Made by a program: the position numbers and the translations under genes. DNA of 64,000 bases, from NCBI GenBank assembly GCA_964030785.1, contig OZ034970.1:34264443-34328442 (forward strand), written 5' to 3'. The notes beneath the pieces are model-generated. The model ran no database searches, was not told the origin of the DNA, and saw only the letters and a list, made by a program, of their open reading frames with translations. Source of the stretch: Siderastrea siderea. Its lineage: Eukaryota; Cnidaria; Anthozoa; Scleractinia; Rhizangiidae. Below, in pieces: positions 43,353-54,641 of this stretch (positions are counted from its first letter, which is position 1; each line of letters starts with the position of its first letter).

Positions 43353-43387
43353 CTCTGAAGCCATCTTGAACAAAACAGGAAACAATC
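43353..43387 (-). CDS. Gene A putative first coding exon
   Basis: A small exon between CTATATTTCAG and GAG/GTGAGA carries CAAGATGGCTTCAGAG: an ATG at 43,364 in strong Kozak context, then Ala-Ser-Glu, ending in phase 0. Exon 33,837-33,986 starts in phase 0. The acceptor implies at least one non-coding exon further upstream. The link is plausible but rests on splice sites and phase alone. Confidence 0.45.
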
Positions 43388-43889
43388 CTGAAATATAGAA
43401 AAAAAAAGGGAATGAGCTGTTTTCTACAAAGAATCCATTTATTTCTGTGTGAGTCACAGCATAAAAAATAAAAGGTTAAGCGTCGGTTCTCGAGTCTTGC
43501 TCACAAAGATTTCTCCGAAATGTTTATAATTCTGACTTTTGTGTCCATTTTGGGGGCATTTTACGATTCACTAAATAAGTGTGACTACTTATCTTAGATC
43601 ACTTATTTCGTTTTTTTTAAAGCTAATTTAGCCTCTTAGTTTGGGTGCGCACTCGAATTTGGACTCGAGTCATAGGTAGTCTTAACACTAGAGCCCAAAT
43701 AAGGTAAGAAATATTTTTTAAGTACTTCAAGTAAAATAAAGCTTCACACAAAATCGTTGCTTGTTTACTTCAAGTTAAGTTTAGCTTAATTTCCCACGTG
43801 ATTAATAAATATTGATTGACAAACCTCGCCTTCTAAAAGCTCAAGAAACCTCAAGTTCGCTTAGTCGGTTGTAAGGATGGTTTTCAAAT
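43388..43889. other. Upstream of gene A; no feature recognised
   Basis: May contain a 5' non-coding exon or the promoter of gene A; nothing specific is visible. Confidence 0.35.
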
Positions 43890-45306
43890 CATTTGAAATT
43901 TTTTTTGAATCGTCTCAACTTTCCGACTTTAATGAGATGCAAAGTGAAGTTACTCAAGATTTTACAGGGGTCTTCACACGCGTATTGTTGGTTAAGTACA
44001 ACTTAGCAGCTCTTACGTCTTAACGGCCGAGTGTTGAGATAGCCGACGGTCTAGTTGAATATTATCGTAAAATCTAAATTGATTTTTACAATCACAGAAG
44101 CAATATTTTGAATAAAAACGAGCAAATAAAAGGTCCACGCTTATGAGTCGTAAATTAATTCGCATAACCGTCGTCTTGACAAGACGGCATCACTACAAAG
44201 AAGCTTTGTTCTGATTTCGAGCCTCGGACAGGTCCAGGCAAAAATTTGTTTCTTCCAATCTTAAACTGTTTCGTTTATTTTCGTATTCTTTCTACCACTA
44301 AGCTTCGCGAGCCTCTACGAGACATGTATCTCTAGTTGTATGTAACTTCCAGCTAACGCCAAACGTAACTTAACTTGAATTCCAAAATTTTGTCTCATAC
44401 ACGTGAGCACGCTAAAAATACTCTTGTTTTGCGTGCATTGGTAAATTGCTGCCACTACTTTCCTTTACATCAATAAGTATTGTTTTATCTTGAAGCAATC
44501 GGTGGAATTAAACCCCATTGTCATTTAGAAAACGTTTGCGTTTGAGGAGAAAGCAAAAGTTATAGGAGCTTACACTTATTACACAGTGTCACCACGTGAA
44601 ACTTTTCTTGGATCGTTTCAACTTTCCGACTTTAATGAGATGCAAAGTGGAGTTAAGATTTTTGGTTAAGTAAAACTTAGCAGCTCTTACGTCTTAACAG
44701 CCAAGTGTTGAGGTAGCCAACGGTCGAGTTGAATATTATCGTAAAATATAAATTCATTTTTACAATCACAAAAACACACTTCGAATAAAAACGAGGGAAA
44801 AAAGACTCACGCTTATGAGCCGTAATTCGCGTAACCGTCGTCTTGACAAGACGGCATCACTACAAAGAAGCTTTGTTCTAATTTCGAGCCTCGGACAGGC
44901 CCAAGCAATTTTTTTTTCTTCCAAACTTCATTTTCTTCGTTTATTTTCGTGTTCTTTCTACTCGGAAGCTTCGCGAGCCTCTACGAGACACGTATTTCTA
45001 GTTGCAAGTAACTTCTTGCTAACGTGAAACGTAAGTTAACTTGAATTCAAACATTTCATCGCATACACATGAGCACGCTAAAATACTCGTTTGTTTTGCG
45101 CGCACTGGTAAATTACACGCGACTACGTTCCTTTACATCAATAAGTATTGTTTTATCTTGAAGCAATCGGTTCAATCAATATTCCAAGAAAAAATGGAAA
45201 AGCTATTAAAGGAATGGAATGAAAGCCCATTGTCTTTTAGAAAACGTTTGCGTTTGAGAAGAAAGAAGAATTACACTTACACAGTGTCGACCAGTGTCAC
45301 TACGTG
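43890..45306 (+). repeat. Direct duplication, about 703 bp offset
   Basis: TTCCGACTTTAATGAGATGC occurs at 43,921 and 44,624. Following blocks keep the same offset (AGCAGCTCTTACGTCTTAAC, GACAAGACGGCATCACTACA, GAAGCAATCGGT) up to about 44,600 and 45,306. Similarity is high but with indels, so the duplication is not brand new. Confidence 0.9.
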
Positions 45307-45391
45307 TGATGAAGAGATCTCGATCACAGGAACATCGGGAACGCCGTCTTCGAATTCGTCGCTGAAAACGAGCAGACACATGTTTCAGTGA
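45194..45391 (+). CDS. Hypothetical 65-codon ORF in the second duplicate
   Basis: ATG at 45,194 (AAGAAAAAATGG) opens MEKLLKEWNESPLSFRKRLR, a basic stretch RLRRKKNYTY, then a Ser/Thr-rich end to TGA at 45,391. The first duplicate has the matching TCATTTAGAAAACGTTTGCG segment but no ATG in place. Not recognised; may be a first exon or chance. Confidence 0.25.
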   Translation: MEKLLKEWNESPLSFRKRLRLRRKKNYTYTVSTSVTTCDEEISITGTSGTPSSNSSLKTSRHMFQ

Positions 45392-45962
45392 TACTTGTGT
45401 TTTCAGAAATAACCATTAACGTGCTCCCAAGGCAAACTTTTATACGCACCTTCCTATTTCTGTTAGTCACATGTATGCAGAAACCGCCCGGTCCAGGAAC
45501 GTAAAGGTTATGAAGATCACATGTCGCCCCTTGGTCGCTTTACCTGTCATCTTCCTGTCATCAGCGATGTTATCTTGTTTCATGCTATAAATGCGAACCA
45601 ATCAGATTTTTACCGGAAATCACAGCGCCTTGTTGGGAAGCAAAGGCGGGAAGGCGAGCGGGAAATAGCATGTCGAAGTCGTTTAATTTCGAAACATCTC
45701 TAATCTGTAACTCTCTCTATAAACGTTGATCTGCAGATCTTTCAATATCCGTTAGGAATTTCATTATCCTGCAAGCAACATTCTCTAAGGACCTCTAAGA
45801 AATAACTGGTCAAAGCCCAGGGGGGTGAAAGCCAAACTGTAACAGCAAACAAAGCAAAGGAGCTTGACACTCCAGGCTATTACCGCCCTACCAGAACGGC
45901 ACTACAAGACTCTTTTGTTTTACAACCAGCCAGACAAAAAAACAAACAAAACGCCTGATCGC

Positions 45963-46178
45963 TAGAGTACGAGCTGTCTCTCTTTCCACTCAGGGATAGT
46001 CGAGGGAAACGAACAAGCGAGCGGGCGCAAAAATTGTCCGCGTTGTTGAAACGGGACGCGCGTGTCAAGGCGCTAGTGTGGTGAGTTCGACACGCGCGTC
46101 ATGTTTCAACGCTCGCGCTCGCTCGCTTGTTCGTTTTCCCCGACTACGGTAGCGGAAAGAGAGACTGCTCGTAGTCTA
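45963..46178. mobile_element. Foldback MITE, ACTACGAGCAGTCTCTC type
   Basis: TAGAGTACGAGCTGTCTCTC at left pairs with GAGACTGCTCGTAGTCTA at right. The pairing continues inward (GGGAAACGAACAAGCGAGCG against its complement) over about 80 bp. The interior is GC-rich (GACGCGCGTGTC). No coding capacity. Confidence 0.85.
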
Positions 46179-46299
46179 CCTGATGGCAGGTTAGACGTGA
46201 CGGTGAAGACGGTCGGCGGTGACTGGATAACACACAATATTCGCTGCACCACCGGAAATTAACGACCGGCTTTTTTGAATTTTACAGAGAAACACAGAG

Positions 46300-46812
46300 A
46301 GAGCTATTAGCCGTGGCCACACTATTTACGTTGGGCAAATTCACCAAAAAAGTTCCCGAGGTAATTTCTTCTCGGTTTCTTTTTACCTAGGAAAAAGGAA
46401 AGGTCACACTACGGAAATTTAGCCGAGATAAATAAATAGCCGTTGTAATAAACTGGGTTCGGCGCATCTTAAGGATACAAGCTGTTTGTGTTAAAAAAAA
46501 AAAAAACACAATCCTTAACGGCACCTGAAACTTAATTGAAATTTCAAATCCGGAATTAAGAAGATACAATCTTGCTCTGAATTGGGACATCGCGTCTATT
46601 GGTTAGCTACGTTGGTAATTGAATTTTCCCTAGCTATCGCCTTGGGGTAGCTGTCAAGTGAAACTCTATTGTTCTCGATACATATCTCCAAGCTCCAGAC
46701 GATAAAATTTCCGCGAGGTAAATTATCGAAGAAATAATCGGTTACACTTTAAAAATTCGGTTTCAACAAGTTTCCCTTAGAAAAAATTCTGTAGTGTGAC
46801 CACAGCTATTGT
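46300..46812. mobile_element. Possible MITE with GTGGCCACACTA ends
   Basis: ATTAGCCGTGGCCACACTAT at the left and TAGTGTGACCACAGCTATT at the right are inverted copies over about 20 bp. An internal word GGTCACACTACGGAAATTT repeats the terminus. No clear duplication was found. Confidence 0.45.
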
Positions 46813-47960
46813 TGTGATCATGCCTTGAAGGGCTCTTTCCTTCCTTACCAGGGCGGGAAAAGGTTTGTCTATTTCCTTAAAATTGGTTCGATCTTGGGGT
46901 GGAATATTTTCTCTCCTTTGTGACTGGCAAAATACGGCTGGCTGGTTGGATATTTGAATGTGCAACATGCACAAGTTGGGATTTCACGTCCAGTATGTGC
47001 TTTAATTTATGTACCACCATTTCGACTCTGATTTCGACTACAACATTTGGCGCCAGGAGTTCCTGTTGGCGCGTGAAAGTTTTCATTCATAATTACTTTT
47101 AGTAGAAATCAAACAAAGGTGTATTGCTTTGTCGTTATAGATTTTGCGATATCAGCGTTTATAAACGTTCTGTCTTAGTATTCTGTCTGTTACTCATTTG
47201 ACAGTCGCTCGAATTTATCTGCTCTCGGAAAAGCTACGTGTTTTTGTTCATGAGAAACCCTCAGGCCTTAGAAACAGAAAGTTCGGTCATCTGAAATGAC
47301 CGAACTTTGATCCCTACCCGCTATAAGACAATAGGAGCCGTTGACAGGGCACACAGTCGGTTTCTCCTCTGGCCTCTAGTAAGCGAATGTTAATCGTCAG
47401 TCACAAGTCAACACTTGACGAGGCACACAGTTGGACTCTCGTGTGTTCTCTGGTAAAACGACTGTGTAACCATCAGTCACACGTCAACTTTTCACGGTGC
47501 TTGCAAAATATCGAAACATGCGAGCGCAAGAACCGCTTCGCTTCGTTCTTTTTACTTGCGGTTCAGCTTTTCGATAGTTCGCCTCCGCTTCTTCAGACAT
47601 GCCGTACTGAGCCGAATAATTAATAGTCAGGCGAGGCAAGCAAACGTGACAGACAATACAACACGCAGTCAGTCCACTTTTTTCGGGAGGGGGAGGTTAG
47701 GTGGGAGGGTGTTATAATTTGAAATTGTTGTACATGCAAGCATTAGACTACCTGGACTTGATGTTTCCGGTCATTTACTGCAATATTCTAGTAATGAATG
47801 GGTGAATTGAAAAATATATATATTCTCATACCTGTTATAATTATGCTTCATTCAGTTTTGTTTATCATTAGAAATTAGCAAGGGTAGGGTGAGTTGACAT
47901 TTTTTATTGTCAGGAAGTAAGCTATGTTCTTCACTTCCGTTTACAATTCCGCTCAGTGAG
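46813..47960. other. No recognisable gene
   Basis: Contains a 13-bp-stem hairpin at 47,278-47,308 and two partly similar segments (around 47,345-47,420 and 47,420-47,500, both with CACACAGT..GG and ATCGTCAGTCAC / CATCAGTCAC words). Confidence 0.4.
47278..47308. repeat. Perfect 13-bp hairpin
   Basis: AAAGTTCGGTCAT, a five-base loop CTGAA, then ATGACCGAACTTT. It resembles a factor-independent terminator shape but has no such role expected in an animal genome. Confidence 0.9.
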
Positions 47961-47964
47961 TCTA

Positions 47965-49240
47965 TAGTACTGTTTGTGTCACATTGAACTGTATGAGGCG
48001 CAACACCCGCCAGTTCAGAAGGATAAAAATATTAAGTGCGATCTTACATTTTGTGATCAGTACTATTTATGTTACATCGAACTGTATAAGGCGCAACACC
48101 CGCCAGTTCAGATGGATAAAAATATTAAGTGCGATATTAATTCTGTGATTAGTACTGTTTATGTTACATCAAACTGTACGAGGCACAACACCCGCCAGTT
48201 CAGATGGGTAAAAATATTATGTGCGGTCTTAAATTTTGTGATCAGTACTGTTTATGTTACATCGAACTGTATAAGGTGCAACACCCGCCAGTTCAGATGG
48301 ATAAAAATATTAAGTGCGATGTTAATTCTGTGATTAGTACTGTTTATGTTACATCGAACTGTATGAGGCACAACACCCGCCAGTTCAGATGGATAAAAAT
48401 ATTATGTGCGATCTTAAATTTTGTGATCAGTACTGTTCATGTTACACCAAACTGTATGAGGCGCAACACCCGCCAGTTCAGATGGATAAAAATATTAAGT
48501 GCGATATTAATTCTGTGATTAGTACTGTTTATGTTACATCGAACTGTATGAGGCGCAACACCCGCTAGTTCAGATGGATAAAAATATTATGTGCGATCTT
48601 AAATTTTGTGATCAGAACTGTTCATGTTACACCAAACTGTATGAGGCGCAACACCCGCCAGTTCAGATGGATAAAAATATTAAGTGCGATATTAATTCTG
48701 TGATTAGTACTGTTTATGTTACATCGAACTGTATGAGGCGCAACACCCGCCAGTTCAGATGGATAAAAATATTATGTGCGATCTTAAATTTTGTGATCAG
48801 TACTGTTCATGTTACACCAAACTGTATGAGGCGCAACACCCGCCAGTTCAGATGGACAAAAATATTAAGCGCGATCTTAATTCTGTGATTAGTACTGTTT
48901 ATGTTACATCGAACTGTATGAGGCGCAACACCCGCCAGTTCAGATGGATAAAAATATTAAGTACGATCTTACGTTTTGTGATCAGTACTGTTTATGTTAC
49001 ATCGAACTGTGTGAGGTACAACACCCGCCAGTTCAGATGGACAAAAATATTAAGTGCAATCTTAATTCTGTGATTAGTACTGTTTATGTTACATCGAACT
49101 GTATGAGGCGCAACACCCTCCAGTTCAGATGGATAAGTGCGATCTTAAATTTTGTGATCAGTATTGTTTATGTTACATCGAACTGTATGAGGCGCAACAC
49201 CCACCAGTCCAGATAAACAAAAATATTAAGTGCGATCTTA
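47965..49240 (+). repeat. 92-bp satellite in 185-bp dimers
   Basis: About 14 monomers contain TGTTACATCGAACTGTATGA, CAACACCCGCCAGTTCAGA and AAAAATATTAAGTGCGAT. Two monomer types alternate, one with AATTCTGTGATTAGTACTG and one with AATTTTGTGATCAGTACTG, so longer similarity repeats every 185 bp (matching frames start at 48,574, 48,759 and 48,944). Open frames of about 104 codons are a by-product. Confidence 0.95.
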
Positions 49241-50739
49241 AATACTGTGATTGGCATTGTTTATAAAATTTAAGTCATACCTTGGTTCTGTCCAGCGTTC
49301 TTCTTTTATTCTGTTCGACTAGTTCCTTCCATTTGGCATAGTAAACACGAGCCAGTTATTTAGCACGCGAATAAGTGTCTCTTTCTTTCTGTTTTCGAAT
49401 TTTCTTGGCCTCTCTTTACATAATCCGAGACAATCGTTTTCTTTTGTTTCTTTCATTTCTTATCCTGCGTTTCTCATCGATTGAATTTTCATGAGTGTCG
49501 TGACATGATCGTTCTTTCGAAAGCGCGCGCTTTCCCAACAATTCCCGCTTCCAAGGCTTGTAACGCGATCGCTGGCTAAGTTGCCTCTGGCTTGCGTATG
49601 TGCCCGCTATTCCATAATCCGATATATCAAATTCGAATGGGCAGCGGCTTATCGCAAAACAATAGCGACAATTCCTTATTACAGGGAAAGTACAACAAAG
49701 GAATTTTAAGCAAATTGATCTCTGTGGTGCAAATCACCGAAATACATCACAATGATAACGTTAGGGATGACACCGTTGTTTTCGATGATGTGAACCTTTT
49801 TTTTAAATTAAAAAAAGCACTCGTGATTATATATCATCATCGCGTCTGCACTCGACAAAAATCGTAGTGTCTTCACACAGGTAGCGCGACGACTGAAAGA
49901 TCCTACAAAAGTTCGAAAAACAACTCAAGAAGCTTGAATGTTTCCCATTTTCAGGTTTCCATTGCGGCAAAAAAGCTAGGGTTTCAAATTCGACGGGTGA
50001 AACGCGCCGGATGTATGTTTTCGGCCGCAAATCAAACTCCAACTGCGAGCGTTGAAAACGGCAATCAAGATCAAATTCCCTTACACTCTATGATTGGCTT
50101 AAGCGATGGGTTCACTTAATTAGATTTTCGAGCATTTAATTAGATCAATGTTAGCGTCCATAGCAACTAAGGCTTCCAACAGCGAGCCAAAAAATCCTCT
50201 ATGAGGGTTCTCATGTTCGCTTATACTGAATTATTTTTTAAGCTCCGCCTATGCCGAAACATGACAGTTTTTTCGTGATAATAACGCAGTATGACCACAA
50301 ATGATGTTGATAGGCTAACACTGAATCATGCTGTCAAAAGGGGAGGCGGAGGCTCAAGTAAAAGCCTTTGTGTCAGCTGGCTTTTCTGATTTTTCTTCCA
50401 TTCACTTCTTCACCCTTTCGGTTTTACCCCCTTTCCCACTAGTAACCCAGATGCTTTGGCTCTATGTTTTGTTGTGCCAACTTTGCGAAGTCGCGCGGTC
50501 GTTAACGGGCTGAATAAAAATGTAAACAAAATTCGCCTTGTAATTTTGGCCTGGACGTGGGGTTTGGAAAATGTTGTTAGCCGCGTGACTCGCCCCATAG
50601 TTTACATGGCTATATATAGTTTATGTGACTCGCCCCATAGTTTGTGGTCTCGGGTACCCGAGACAACCCTCCCCTAGGCGAGCTAATTTTTCACCTGTTT
50701 CTTTGAAAAGTTCAACGAACCGTTTACATGAGGATCACC

Positions 50740-50740
<1 letters not shown>
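49241..50740. other. No recognisable gene
   Basis: Short open frames only. A direct repeat GTGACTCGCCCCATAGTTT occurs twice near 50,585 and 50,628. Confidence 0.4.

Positions 50741-50775
<35 letters not shown>
50741..50775 (+). repeat. (ATC)n microsatellite
   Basis: About twelve ATC triplets without interruption. Confidence 0.95.
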
Positions 50776-51036
50776 TCGGCTGCAGAGCAGCCGACCACAA
50801 GTTTCCTCCAGCGATGGCGGTCTTGGGCGATTTCCAACTTTATTAGAATCCCCTTTTACATATAAGCTATTGTCTAACAACTAACACTATATTTAGGATA
50901 TTAGATTTTCTTAATCATGGTATTAAATAATCCTAGTCATAAAACTATTCAGTGTGGTTGAAATCTATTGTGAATTGGCCTATTAGTATATTCATTTCTT
51001 ATTTGTAAAGCTTCATGAACAAAATAACCTAGTTTC

Positions 51037-51835
51037 TTACAAACAAGTATCAACATTATTAAAAAGAAAAATAATTTTGTCTGGTTCACCTAAAGAGTCG
51101 AATCCTGCATATTTTAATTTGAAGTCATTTGTCAAATGTTTCCTAATATTTTCAAAATGATTACAATATAAAGGGAAATGAATTTCATTTTCAATTTCGT
51201 TGGAAGAGCAGTACTGACATATTCGTAAGTTTTCAGGTCTCTTTGAATGCAATGTCTTCCGGATTCAATTCTGAAATAATGATTACCTGATCTATGCTTG
51301 GCTAAAGCTTTTCTTTGATTCATGTTTTTGATTAGTTCTGAATATTCAGATTTGCTTACCTCGGTTTTGAACATAGAGTACAAATTTAATTTCGTGTGAC
51401 ATGGGATCATTTCCATTTGATAAGTTTTCAAATCAGAAGTGATAAGTTGTTTTATCTTTTGTAAATGATTTTTAATTATTTATCTGTGACATGATTAATG
51501 TTTCGTGGGGACTTGTGATGTCTTAGATAATATTGTTTGAGTAGTTCATTTAGTGTAGACATAAATGATGATTTCCCATTGTTTGCTAGTTGGTTTACAA
51601 TGTGTAGGCATTGTCTAGCAACGCTATTTTCTGGGAGTGTTTCAAGGTGTAACCAGAAGTTTATGAAGCTTTAGAAAATATTATATTAGACAGGAAGTCG
51701 TCCTGTTTCGTTTCGGGCTATAACATTTGATGCTCTTCTATTTAAGCCCATATAATACTTGTAGAATTGAGTATGTAATCTTTCAATTGGGTGCTTTTCC
51801 CATTTTTTAGCTGATAGGCCAACTCGTTTCGGGGA
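51037..51835 (-). mobile_element. LINE ORF2 C-terminal fragment, decayed
   Basis: On the minus strand, from the right: HPIERLHTQFYKYYMGLNRR and SNVIARNETGRLPV, then, after stops and frameshifts, NQRKALAKHRSGNHYFRIES and, in another frame, RICQYCSSNEIENEIHF. This order matches the C-terminal end of cnidarian LINE polyproteins, where the Cys-x2-Cys...His...Cys motif follows the R-x-x-x-H-x-x-x-I-E-x-G-R block. Several frame changes show it is inactive. Confidence 0.75.
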
Positions 51836-53199
51836 AGCGAGACAACTCGGGAGGGGGGGGGGTGGTTGTCTCACCTCGGCAGGTAAGGTAACTCTAGCAG
51901 GTGGGAGAACTTTTTCTCATATAAACACTTTTTCTCGCCTACCCGGGACGACTTGACGTAGCGTCTGGCTCTTGGCTTAAAAACGCCTACATCAACAAAA
52001 TGTATACTGGAGAAGAAAAATTTTCACAAGCAGAGGCTACAGTGATCAAATCAACGAAAAATTCTGAAGGAAAAGGGCGTATTGAGACAACTTTTCTCCA
52101 TTTAAAGCACCTTTAAGCGTTTTGAAAAGCCGAAAATCCCTGAAGTCTCCCACTTTATCAATCTGGAACAGTAACATAAATTTGTTTTTTTTTTCCCGTC
52201 ATTCTTCTGTCTTCTGTCTCCACGGTCGATAAAACACTTTTGCCAACAAATTTTTGGGAAAACAAGAGTACCGACTGCAGGAACCATGGAACCATTCAGG
52301 TAGCAAAAGAATCGTAGAGCGGCTTGCAGTACAACCACGGCGAACAGGTAGATAGTGTAGTTTTTCGGGTTTTTCAAAAATGCACGTCAAACGTGAGTGG
52401 TTCAAGTTTGAATGTCACAAATCTCTACACGGAGTAAAATATTAACTAATCGAGGTCTTCGGATTTGTTCAGGCTTCTTTACCAGGTTTAGAAAGGAAAT
52501 AAATTTTCATTCTCCTTTTTCCTTTTATTCGCCTCAAGCGAGAAGATGACGGATTCTTTTATTCGGTCAAGTGTGGGGGTATACCTGAGCTCGAAAGATG
52601 GTTATACAAACATCAAACTCATCAAACGCTATGCTGTGCTTTAGGCGAGTTAAACACGTAGCTTTATTTACGTGTCAAACCATGTAGCTTGGGATAATCC
52701 CATACTAATTTAAGGGGACACAAAATAAGAATATACAAAAATTAAGATAGAAACCCTGTTCACGGCAGATAGGCAAAAAAAACACACTCCGTCAAGCAGA
52801 ATGTCCAAGGCCGTATAGCGGATTACTCCCCCCCCCCCCCCCCAAGAAGGGGGAGTAGTATTATCGAAGTATTAAACAGCGCTACACACCTAAGAAATTT
52901 CTAAATACGAGGACAACGAATGTTAGTGCATGAAAGTGTACATTTATTAGGCTACTTACTTTGCATTTTGCATCGAGGACAGAGATGCCCCAGAAGCTCT
53001 CGTTTGTAATTCAGGGTAAATTACATTTTACATTATTCAAAAATGAATAAAATGCGAAAAATAAACCTCAAACCTTTGAAAATTGGAAGCTTCTCATACA
53101 TTTACAATTTATTTTCTCAGTAATCAGTAACTGTTTCACTGTTTTGAGTTAAATAATCCACCCCCCTCGTGATCAACAGTAAATATCTGACGTGTAACC
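51836..53199. other. No recognisable gene
   Basis: AT-rich, with a poly-C run near 52,830; no exon supported. Confidence 0.4.
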
Positions 53200-53581
53200 T
53201 ATTCAGATCCCTAGTGTTTTCGGATATGCGAATTCAGTTCCTATGACATTCGGAAACAATTAATAACTTCTATGATTTTCGCCAAAATTTTTTGGAAAAT
53301 CGGAGTTTAGGAAAACGTCCCCTAAAATTTTCGCCAAAAAAAGGACGAACACGTAATCTAAAGTTTTCGAACAGACCGGTCACGATTGCTAGAACTTTCG
53401 GATGGGGCAAAAAAGCCACCTAGAAATTTCTACAGACCATAAGTTCCCCTAGAACATCCGAACAGATAAATCTTTTGTAGGACGGCTCCAAACGCACTAA
53501 ACGAGCTTTTAAAGCATTGGCGAAACCATTTTAGGTCATTCTAAAGGATTTTGAGACATCAGGTCGTTGGGTGCCCCTGTC
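53200..53581 (-). mobile_element. Second remnant of the CAGGGGCACCCAACG family
   Basis: TTTTCGG-, GAACTTTCGG- and CCTAGAA-rich sequence ending in TCGTTGGGTGCCCCTG at 53,581, the mirror of the end at 10,784. Confidence 0.5.
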
Positions 53582-54192
53582 TCTTAAATGTTCGGTGATC
53601 CCAGATTTTCTTTATCGATCATCTACGTTTTATGAAAAATGGAACAAAGTCTGTGTTGGGGACATTTGATTTTTTTTCAACTTTTCTTCCCACACATCAT
53701 CAAATTCTGCTATTATTTAAGCTGCACGGTGTTGGCAAAAGTCCATTTCAAAGGTTGAGTTTAACTGAAAGGATGACACCAGTTCAAATTGTTTGCTTGA
53801 CAGACCCACTTGAATGAAATTCGGCGAATTATTTTTAATATTTTTCAACTAACAACCACTGCGGCGATGTGGAGTTACAAGGGCCGATTTGTCAAAACTG
53901 GAGTAGTTTTCCACGTGCTTTATTTGACAAAGCCGGTGACACCCCAATGTTTTTGCATTTCTGACATAGGTAACTGATTATCTTACTGTGGCAAAAGTAT
54001 GAAAAATCTGAGTTGTAGAAGATTCTCGCGTGAACGTCCTTAGAAACAACAAAAAAAACACTTTATGACCAGGATCCAAGCATTGGTTGTCGATGTCTAC
54101 TCTACTTCCTACTTGAAATTACTTAAACACTAAATGTTTTCTGAATAATGAATGTATAAATATCATATATTACAACTGCGGGATGAATAATT
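53582..54192. other. No recognisable gene
   Basis: Nothing supported on either strand. Confidence 0.4.
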
Positions 54193-54449
54193 AAATGTAA
54201 AGAAGAACAACGCAGTTATAGACGCAACTTCTGCAGTTGCGAAAAGAGAGCCTGAAAAAAATTCAGGCTCGTATGGGATTCGAAACCATCAGCTCTCAGT
54301 TGGCTTGTTAGCTCAATTGGTTAGAGCGCTGCACAGGTATCGCAGAGTTCAAGGCTTCGATCCCGACAAAGCCTGAATTTTTTTCCGGCTTTCTTTTCGC
54401 AACTACAAAAGTTGCGTCTATAACTGCGATGATCTTCTTTACATTTATT
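54193..54449. mobile_element. Long-TIR MITE with a tRNA-like core
   Basis: Arms of about 80 bp pair almost fully: AAATGTAAAGAAG, CGCAGTTATAGACGCAACTT, AGTTGCGAAAAGA and AAAAAAATTCAGGCT on the left, complements on the right. The unpaired centre (about 54,301-54,372) resembles a tRNA: TTAGCTCAATTGGTTAGAGC is an A-box-like D-arm, CTGC..GCAG an anticodon stem and TTCGATCCC a B-box-like T-arm, with GGCTTGT/ACAAAGCC as acceptor stem. Confidence 0.8.
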
Positions 54450-54538
54450 AATTGTTTTCTGTTTCTTTCTCTTCACTTGCAGAGGAAGAATGCTGGCTGC
54501 ACTGTTGTTGGAAGACGTCCTCTCCTAGAAAAGAAAAA

Positions 54539-54554
54539 GGTTCTTTTAAGAGCC
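54539..54554 (+). promoter_or_regulatory. Histone-type 3' stem-loop 1
   Basis: GGTTCTTTTAAGAGCC has a 6-bp stem (one G-T pair) and a TTTA-type 4-base loop, with AAAA before and ACTTG after. It resembles the metazoan histone mRNA 3' element. No histone ORF precedes it. Confidence 0.5.
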
Positions 54555-54641
54555 ACTTGTTTTACAGTGAGAAAAAAAACAAAAACAAAATAGACAAGAC
54601 AAACAAAAAACAAAACAAAAAAACGTAAAACAAAACAAAAA

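Larger units (their letters stand above)
20567..43387 (-). other. Gene A: UBL / repeat / DDE-like / chromodomain / two-peptidase multi-exon gene
   Basis: Ten minus-strand exons are inferred: 43,353-43,387 (ATG at 43,364), 33,837-33,986, 33,032-33,132, 32,625-32,769, 31,219-31,285, 29,761-30,971, 28,251-29,771, about 27,470-27,655, 26,719-26,830 and 20,567-24,876. Codon phase agrees at every junction except the overlap at 29,761-29,771 and the 27.5/26.8-kb junction. The predicted product is near 2600 residues. Ubiquitin-like, DDE-like, chromodomain and Ulp1 parts together recall large eukaryotic DNA transposons, of which the KDZ group is one known example with Ulp1. A domesticated host gene is the alternative. 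The open 4.3-kb last exon argues for recent activity or selection. No terminal repeats of a parent element were found. Confidence 0.65.

Noticed and set aside
48204..49216. A series of 104-codon plus-strand frames
   Set aside because: By-product of the 92-bp satellite, with identical frames every 185 bp.
54301..54372. A functional tRNA gene
   Set aside because: Mismatched acceptor stem, poor anticodon loop and position as the loop of a MITE; annotated only as tRNA-like.
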